Shown here piece after piece: positions 60,301-64,000 of a stretch of DNA of 64,000 nt. Origin of the DNA: Amphiura filiformis (lineage: Eukaryota > Echinodermata > Ophiuroidea > Amphilepidida > Amphiuridae); assembly GCF_039555335.1 (NCBI RefSeq), contig NC_092628.1, positions 75,766,713 to 75,830,712 on the forward strand, written 5' to 3'. A program made the position numbers and the translations under genes. The notes under the pieces are model-generated. The model was not told the DNA's origin. It saw nothing but the letters and a program-made list of their open reading frames with translations, and did no database searches. Position 1 is the first letter of the stretch, and each line of letters starts with the position of its first letter.

Positions 60301-62659
60301 GCAGAGTTAGTCCAAAACAGATCACAGAGACTACAGTTTGATGTGTCTTCACCTAATGGTATTCTGTTGTTTAGAGAAGCTAGCAAGATGCTGGTTGGTT
60401 ATGGTAAGTTAGTATGGTTTGTAAGTTTGGTAGTCTCCATCAAGCCAGAGTTTAAAATATGTCATTTGTTAAACTCAGAAACGATTTGTTTACAAGTTGT
60501 CAGGATGATTGAGTTTCTGAACACGAGACGGTAAAACAATGTGATTGATTGTTAATTTTGCTCCTTCAAACATTCAAACCGTCTCAAAACTTAGGTCTTA
60601 CTCTTAGTAATAGGAAACTTTCTTTCCTGAGGCACCATGTCAACAGTGACTAGAAAAGTTGCTTTTTGCCTTATCAAAGTACTGTGAGATTCCTTTTCTC
60701 TAATGAAGGTACCAGATGAATCATCCTTCCCTTTGAAGTCCTACTAACCAATCAAGAGTCATGTGGAGTTTGATTATTTGTTAATTCAGTCGCAGATATT
60801 ATCAGTAAGCAAAAAGAATTTGGCTTGTTGTTTACCTGAATCAAAACTTCACTTATGATGAAGCATGCGCCCATCAATCAAGGATAGCTCAAAGTAATCA
60901 TATCTGGGGTATTCATTAACGTTTATTATGCATCACAAGTCTTTCAACCCTAGGTCAAATCCACAGTAACACTAACACATAAATTATATGGAAGAGTTTG
61001 GACTTATCATGGGTTCAAGGACTTTTCAATTACAATTCATGGAGAAATTTTAATTCTTTCTATTTTAACACTTTTTTCTCTTTTCATTTGCAGGTTCAAG
61101 GATCTTGACATTAGGGGACATCCCCAAAGACAGAATCTACCCTATGAAATATCCTTTCAGTTCTATTTTGGTTAAATAAGAAAACATTTAGTGTAAAAGT
61201 AGCAAAGTAAAGTAAAAAAAGCGCAGTGATTTATAGTGCGCTACGCACAAGCACAACGCCTAGAGACGTTGATCCACAAGCCTCGGCACACTTTACAGGT
61301 AGCAAAGTAAAAGGTATGATTGGAATGAATTGATTAGATGTTGACAGTGATGCATGATTAGATTTATGGTGGCAGAGGTATTTGTTCTTGATGCATGTCA
61401 TGAAAACTTCAATGCCACTAGCTGCCTTGATGGCTCAGTTGGTGAAAAGTGAGTGATAGATACATGTGTGTCCCAGGCTCAAATCATGGTCAAGGATGCA
61501 ACCCAATCTTGGTAGACACAAAGGAAAAAGTCAACTGCATTCATTCCATTAACCTTGAGTACTATAATAATAGCAAGTTCCAATTATAAGTTTCAATTAT
61601 GTTTAGTAGAAGATGCAAAAATTAATTGGAATATTAAAAAGCAGAATTTTGTGTATTTTCACAAACATTGAAAACTATGTAAGTTATGCTATCCTTAACT
61701 TCAGTGCACATTAAAAGGTGTGTCAGTGTGTTTCTCCATGCTGAAGGCTGCCCTGTCAGGTAGCTATGTCAACTTTGGTGTGTTCCGCCTGTATGGTGAC
61801 AGTGCCCTGGACCAGGCCCTGCAGATGTTCATCAAATTGCTTCTATCCATTCCCCTCACAGATTTGCTGGTGGTAAGTCAGTCAACTCTTTTGATTGGAT
61901 CTTCTAAGTTGTGTGATTTCTTAATCCAATCAAGACTTCTCTTCTCTGAAACAAAATGTAATCTAAATTCTACACGCTTTGTGAGAATTGAATGGGCCAA
62001 AGTGCAACTACAATATTTTGCACTAAACCTTTGACGAGTGCGTACTACCGTGATGTTGCAAAGTCGGTGCTAACAACGCGTACAGCGCAAATTTCATTGA
62101 TAAATTTCCATTTGGCAACAGCAGATCGCTTCAGCAGCCAATCAGAAACAAGTGCGTTTCAATGTAGTACATATGCGATGCACGCTTAAAATACGCTCTC
62201 GTTTTAAACTGCATAATATTATGTCAAAACTGCATCTTTTCTTACACAATGAATCTTTGGGACTGAATGCAACAATATGTGTTATATTTCACATCGTAAT
62301 GTGTGATATTGCAATTGGACCCAGTGGGTAAAACAAGGGTAACAATAACTTTAATAATTTGTTTTATTTTGTAAAACACTTCAATATATTTTAAAAGATA
62401 TTGTTAACCCTTTATTTCAGGATTGCAATAAGCAAATTATACCATGTTTTTAAGTTTAGTACAAGATAATCATAGGATATTAACTTTGCTGCTTTTGATC
62501 AATATTCGTTTTGATTTTAGGATTATCCCAAGTTAAGTCAGTCATACTATGCCTTATTAGAGTGCCTTGCACAGGATCACATGGGCTTCATCAGTGGGCT
62601 TGAACCCAGTGTTTTCTTGCATATCTTGTCATCAATATCAGAAGGGCTCACAGCCCTAG
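36349..62659 (+). CDS. XPO7: exportin-7, coding exons 1-24 (3' end outside window)
   Basis: Importin-beta family nuclear transport receptor (RanBP16), built from HEAT repeats; RanGTP-dependent in vertebrates. Exons: 36349-36366, 41518-41664, 42204-42297, 42997-43067, 43889-43984, 44638-44703, 45529-45633, 47988-48026, 48458-48584, 48940-49013, 49591-49710, 50786-50932, 51602-51835, 53806-53938, 55048-55153, 55760-55895, 56535-56608, 56866-57010, 57441-57668, 58219-58307, 60213-60403, 61094-61148, 61710-61872, 62521-62659. Phases agree at every junction and give 932 codons; the family is about 1087 long. The match to vertebrate XPO7 is very close, for example FTNSPDCL in exon 2, [20 protein letters not shown] in exon 9, [20 protein letters not shown] [13 protein letters not shown] in exon 19 and [20 protein letters not shown] in exon 23. 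The start MAEIEQ sits in AACATGG and agrees with the short vertebrate first coding exon. Introns 20 and 22 are U12-type, and the ends of exons 13 and 24 are tandemly amplified. Confidence 0.97.
37783..37978. mobile_element. MITE with perfect 34-bp inverted ends, TA flanks
   Basis: TAATCAAATTAAGTAATTCT at the left continues through TGGCCAAACTGGAA and is exactly inverted at 37945-37978. TA flanks both ends, which suits a Tc1/mariner-type duplication, though the palindromic TATAAT context leaves the exact border uncertain. The interior of about 128 bp is CpG-richer than its surroundings. Located in XPO7 intron 1. Confidence 0.8.
38270..39298 (+). pseudogene. non-LTR retrotransposon fragment (reverse transcriptase C-terminal half)
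   Basis: A frame from about 38310 shows the catalytic FADD motif ([15 protein letters not shown]), then [20 protein letters not shown] and [18 protein letters not shown], and after a TGA at 38677 continues in the same frame with [19 protein letters not shown] and [19 protein letters not shown]. The TGA stands where relatives usually have Arg, so a CpG decay from CGA is likely. Beyond 38958 the frame is broken, but [11 protein letters not shown] is still readable. The 3' tail ends in a GAA microsatellite (about 39278-39292). It is a 5'-truncated, dead copy in XPO7 intron 1. The clade looks CR1/L2-like but was not determined. Confidence 0.85.
39467..39649. mobile_element. hAT-like MITE with 8-bp target duplication
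   Basis: Inverted ends CAGTGTTTACTC and GAGTAAACACTG enclose 183 bp. CTACTGAG flanks exactly on both sides (39459-39466, 39650-39657). Located in XPO7 intron 1. Confidence 0.88.
40554..40974. mobile_element. MITE whose inverted ends each carry a TGACGTCA site
   Basis: The left end TATAATTAAAGACA (40554) and the inverse of TGTCTTTCATTATA (40974) begin inverted repeats of about 50 bp. These continue through ACAATTTATCGCGTCTGACG to TGTCAA. The palindromic octamer TGACGTCA, a full CRE, is therefore present near both ends. The target duplication is probably TA. Located in XPO7 intron 1, with a direct repeat CCCTAAACAAGTATT just outside both sides. Confidence 0.8.
41330..41493. mobile_element. short MITE, CAGGG ends, 6-bp flanking repeat
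   Basis: The left end CAGGGGTGTGCTTG and the inverse of the right end (CAGGGATGTGATTC) match at 11 of 14 positions. TTAATT flanks both sides (41324-41329, 41494-41499). The right end lies only 24 bp before XPO7 exon 2, so the pyrimidine tract of that acceptor abuts the insertion. Confidence 0.55.
42608..42883. mobile_element. hAT-like MITE with 8-bp target duplication
   Basis: Ends CAGGGTTGTAGCTA and TAGCTACAACCCTA are inverse apart from the terminal base. CATATATT flanks both sides exactly (42600-42607, 42884-42891). The right part is a GC-rich CCGCCCGACGCCGCCC segment. Located in XPO7 intron 3. Confidence 0.88.
43224..43546. mobile_element. Tigger/pogo-type MITE
   Basis: The ends CAGTCCAACCTCCCTAATCC and its inverse around GAGAGGTTGGACTG have the standard pogo/Tigger look, with TATCCGGA motifs inside. 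TA flanks both sides (43222-43223, 43547-43548). The 323 bp have no coding capacity. Located in XPO7 intron 4. Confidence 0.85.
44767..44976. mobile_element. MITE with CAGAGATGCCAAC ends and 6-bp flanking repeat
   Basis: The left end CAGAGATGCCAAC is matched by GTTGGTATCTCTG at the right. AGTAAT flanks both sides exactly (44761-44766, 44977-44982). The interior holds repeated CTCCCTATTTT. It shares its ends with the larger element at 45829-47416. Confidence 0.8.
45011..45358. mobile_element. TTAA-flanked hairpin MITE
   Basis: GGTGGTACTACACCCC at the left and GGGATGTAGTACCACC at the right begin arms of about 150 bp that pair almost throughout, including TATTATAGGGGCAAGGAATC and its inverse. 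TTAA flanks both sides (45007-45010, 45359-45362). I associate TTAAGGTGGTACTAC ends with Kolobok-type MITEs, from memory. The transcript of this intron would fold into a long hairpin. Confidence 0.88.
45829..47416. mobile_element. 1.6-kb element with CAGGGATGCCAAC ends and 6-bp flanking repeat
   Basis: CAGGGATGCCAAC at the left is matched by GTTGGCATCCCTG at the right. CTATCG flanks both sides exactly (45823-45828, 47417-47422). The interior contains two direct duplications: about 236 bp (46133 and 46368 copies, starting TCTGCCGACTTTCGGATGAT) and about 290 bp (46720 and 46990 copies, with TATAACTCCAAAATGGAGCC). No transposase frame was found. It fills most of XPO7 intron 7. Confidence 0.75.
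51746..53729 (+). repeat. 121-bp tandem array of XPO7 exon-13 end plus its 5' splice site
   Basis: The landmark AGATTCAGTA recurs at 51751, 51872, 51993, 52114, 52235, 52356, 52477, 52598, 52707, 52828, 52949, 53070, 53191, 53312, 53433, 53554 and 53675. The step is 121 bp except for one 109-bp step, due to a 12-bp deletion. The first copy is the real exon 13. Each unit has the last 88 exon bases, the donor CAG/GTAAGA and 33 intron bases, so 16 such donors stand in a row. The last unit breaks off at 53729. Copies differ only at a few positions (GATCTAG, GAGCTAG or GAGATAG after the donor; GGGTGTT or GGGAGTT). Reading on from the real donor reaches TGA after 21 codons. Confidence 0.97.
54160..54920 (+). 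pseudogene. non-LTR retrotransposon 3' fragment split by a hAT-like MITE
   Basis: The left piece reads [13 protein letters not shown] up to 54236; the right piece reads [16 protein letters not shown] from 54723. These are neighbouring parts of the usual retrotransposon C-terminus. They are in one frame once the 478-bp insertion and one copy of its duplication are discounted. The 3' end has a GCGCTGAG-type tail and a TATTG microsatellite (about 54896-54920). Located in XPO7 intron 14. Confidence 0.7.
54237..54714. mobile_element. hAT-like MITE inserted in a retrotransposon fragment
   Basis: Ends TACGGCCGGTGTC and GACACCGGCCCTA are inverse with one mismatch. CTGTCTAT flanks both sides exactly (54229-54236, 54715-54722). 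The insertion interrupts the retrotransposon frame cleanly, which confirms the borders and shows that the MITE is the younger element. Confidence 0.9.
56070..56230 (+). repeat. tRNA-derived SINE in XPO7 intron 16
   Basis: An A box TGGCACACTGG (56083-56093) and a B box GGTTCAAACTC (56127-56137) lie 34 bp apart, matching the pol III promoter of a tRNA-derived SINE head. The body carries on to about 56230 without a clear 3' tail. The region does not close into a tRNA. Confidence 0.65.
58004..58143. mobile_element. short MITE in XPO7 intron 19
   Basis: GATCTGGTCCATGGGG with CAAAGG at the left is inverted as CCTTTGTCCCCCATGGACCA with GATC at the right. The arms are about 28 bp with a few mismatches, and the interior of about 85 bp is non-coding. 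The target duplication is unclear. Confidence 0.65.
58308..60212 (+). other. U12-type GT-AG intron (XPO7 intron 20)
   Basis: The intron starts GTATCCTTTA, matching the U12 donor consensus at every position. It ends with CACCTTAAC (branch A near 60197) only 15 bp before TACACAG. Splicing joins AT to T and gives [11 protein letters not shown], as expected for XPO7. A poor pyrimidine tract also fits minor-spliceosome use. The 1.9-kb intron contains the 145-bp tandem repeat at 58920-59600 and a GAAA/GAA microsatellite (about 59828-59862). Confidence 0.92.
58920..59600 (+). repeat. about 145-bp tandem repeat, five diverged copies
   Basis: The block GGTATTTCGT-TTATACC-GAAGTGACCCCTTAATGACC recurs with landmarks at about 58971, 59108, 59254, 59399 and 59543, so steps of 137-146 bp. 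A more distant relative lies near 58451. Copies differ by many substitutions, so the array is much older than the two exon-derived arrays in this gene. Confidence 0.85.
61212..61299. repeat. 88-bp retrotransposed fragment with 12-bp target duplication
   Basis: TAGCAAAGTAAA occurs exactly at 61200-61211 and 61300-61311 on either side of a segment containing GCGCTACGCACAAGCACAAC. A long target duplication and a short inserted tail piece fit target-primed reverse transcription. Confidence 0.7.
61425..61570 (+). repeat. tRNA-derived SINE
   Basis: An A box TGGCTCAGTTGG (61431-61442) and a B box-like AGGCTCAAATC (61475-61485) lie 33 bp apart. The segment is a diverged SINE head, not a folded tRNA. 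Confidence 0.55.
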
Positions 62660-63829
62660 GTAAGTTATTTAAGTCAGTCATACTATGCCTTATTAGAGTG
62701 CCTTGCACAGGATCACATGGGCTTCATCAGTGGGCTTGAACCCAGTGTTTTCTTGCATATCTTGTCATCAATATCAGAAGGGCTCACAGCTCTAGGTAAG
62801 TTATTTAAGTCAGTCATACTATGCCTTATTAGAGTGCCTTGCACAGGATCACATGGGCTTCATCAGTGGGCTTGAACCCAGTGTTTTCTTGCATATCTTG
62901 TCATCAATATCAGAAGGGCTCACAGCTCTAGGTAAGTTATTTAAGTCAGTCATACTATGCCTTATTAGAGTGCCTTGCACAGGATCACATGGGCTTCATC
63001 AGTGGGCTTGAACCCAGTGTTTTCTTGCATATCTTGTCATCAATATCAGAAGGGCTCACAGCTCTAGGTAAGTTATTTAAGTCAGTCATACTATGCCTTA
63101 TTAGAGTGCCTTGCACAGGATCACATGGGCTTCATCAGTGGGCTTGAACCCAGTGTTTTCTTGCATATCTTGTCATCAATATCAGAAGGGCTCACAGCTC
63201 TAGGTAAGTTATTTAAGTCAGTCATACTATGCCTTATTAGAGTGCCTTGCACAGGATCACATGGGCTTCATCAGTGGGCTTGAACCCAGTGTTTTCTTGC
63301 ATATCTTGTCATCAATATCAGAAGGGCTCACAGCTCTAGGTAAGTTATTTAAGTCAGTCATACTATGCCTTATTAGAGTGCCTTGCACAGGATCACATGG
63401 GCTTCATCAGTGGGCTTGAACCCAGTGTTTTCTTGCATATCTTGTCATCAATATCAGAAGGGCTCACAGCTCTAGGTAAGTTATTTAAGTCAGTCATACT
63501 ATGCCTTATTAGAGTGCCTTGCACAGGATCACATGGGCTTCATCAGTGGGCTTGAACCCAGTGTCTTCTTGCATATCTTGTCATCAATATCAGAAGGGCT
63601 CACAGCTCTAGGTAAGTTATTTAAGTCAGTCCTACTATGCCTTATTAGAGTGCCTTGCACAGGATCACATGGGCTTCATCAGTGGGCTTGAACCCAGTGT
63701 TTTCTTGCATATCTTGTCATCAATATCAGAAGGGCTCACAGCCCTAGGTAAGTTATTTAAGTCAGTCATACTATGCCTTATTAGAGTGCCTTGCACAGGA
63801 TCACATGGGCTTCATCAGTGGGCTTGAAC
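62533..63829 (+). repeat. 136-bp tandem array of XPO7 exon 24 plus its 5' splice site
   Basis: GTCATACTAT or a one-base variant recurs at 62541, 62677, 62813, 62949, 63085, 63221, 63357, 63493, 63629 and 63765, always 136 bp apart. The first copy is the real exon 24 and has its own acceptor (GATTTTAG at 62513-62520). Each unit holds about 127 exon bases, the donor CTAG/GTAAGT and a few intron bases (TATT). Nine units are complete; the tenth stops at 63829 where another element begins. Copies are almost identical: variants are CCCTAG versus CTCTAG, TGTCTTC in one copy and GTCCTAC in one. Units are not a multiple of three, and reading through the first donor soon reaches TGA. Confidence 0.97.
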
Positions 63830-64000
63830 CAGGGGTCGCGCTAAGTTGCGTTCTTGCGCGCCACGCGCATTTTTTTAAGTTTGAGCGCATCTATTCATTT
63901 TGCATACCAGTTCGGGGTTTTCATGCGGCAGAAAAATGAAAACATGTGAAAGAAAAATAAAAGCTTCGATCTCCAATATTTACGACCTGTCCAGAAATTA
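63830..64000. mobile_element. left part of a hAT-like element, truncated by the window end
   Basis: The tenth repeat unit is cut at GGCTTGAAC, and a new sequence starts CAGGGGTCGCGCTAAG, very like the CAGGGGTAGCGCTAG end of the element at 6559. If it is hAT-like, the 8-bp duplication would be GCTTGAAC. The right end is outside the window. Confidence 0.6.

Larger units (their letters stand above)
61149..61709 (+). other. U12-type AT-AC intron (XPO7 intron 22)
   Basis: The intron starts ATATCCTTTC, the AT-AC class donor consensus, and ends with TCCTTAAC (61692-61699) 10 bp before GTGCAC. Joining AA to A gives [10 protein letters not shown], as expected for XPO7. No GT-AG alternative keeps the frame here. 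The 561-bp intron has since taken up a retro-insertion (61212-61299) and a SINE (61425-61570). Confidence 0.95.

Overview
This is a window of a repeat-rich animal nuclear genome, AT-rich, with spliced genes, long introns and many small DNA transposons. The two recognisable genes are highly conserved metazoan genes. A TU-like fold-back element, two TTAA-flanked MITEs and a frequent TAGGCCTA word suggest an invertebrate deuterostome, most likely an echinoderm or possibly a hemichordate. That placement is an inference, not something the sequence proves.

Layout. (1) 1-430: 3' remnant of a non-LTR retrotransposon. (2) 1893-3305 (+): an intact single-exon ORF of 470 codons with no recognised family, followed by an AATAAA signal. 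(3) 8476-22136 (-): PUF60, a poly(U)-binding splicing factor, in ten coding exons of 561 residues; intron 1 is about 6.9 kb and holds a possible 54-bp cassette exon. (4) 22.2-36.3 kb: intergenic and almost entirely mobile DNA. It holds hAT-like MITEs, a composite with inverted ends at 23.75 and 29.94 kb, and a 3.1-kb fold-back palindrome at 30.72-33.86 kb made of CTAGTCCGAA repeats. (5) 36349-window end (+): XPO7 (exportin-7), of which 24 coding exons (932 codons) can be followed in a continuous frame; the last exons lie beyond the window.

XPO7 holds the most unusual structures. At the ends of exons 13 and 24 the 3' part of the exon, its 5' splice site and the first intron bases have been amplified head to tail. 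The first array has 121-bp units with 16 donor sites; the second has 136-bp units with nine complete copies and a tenth broken by an inserted transposon. The same gene carries two U12-type introns: intron 20 (GTATCCTTT...CAG) and intron 22 (ATATCCTTT...CAC, an AT-AC intron).

PUF60 and XPO7 are divergent and about 14 kb apart. One acts in 3' splice-site recognition, the other in nuclear transport. Nothing in the sequence suggests co-regulation.
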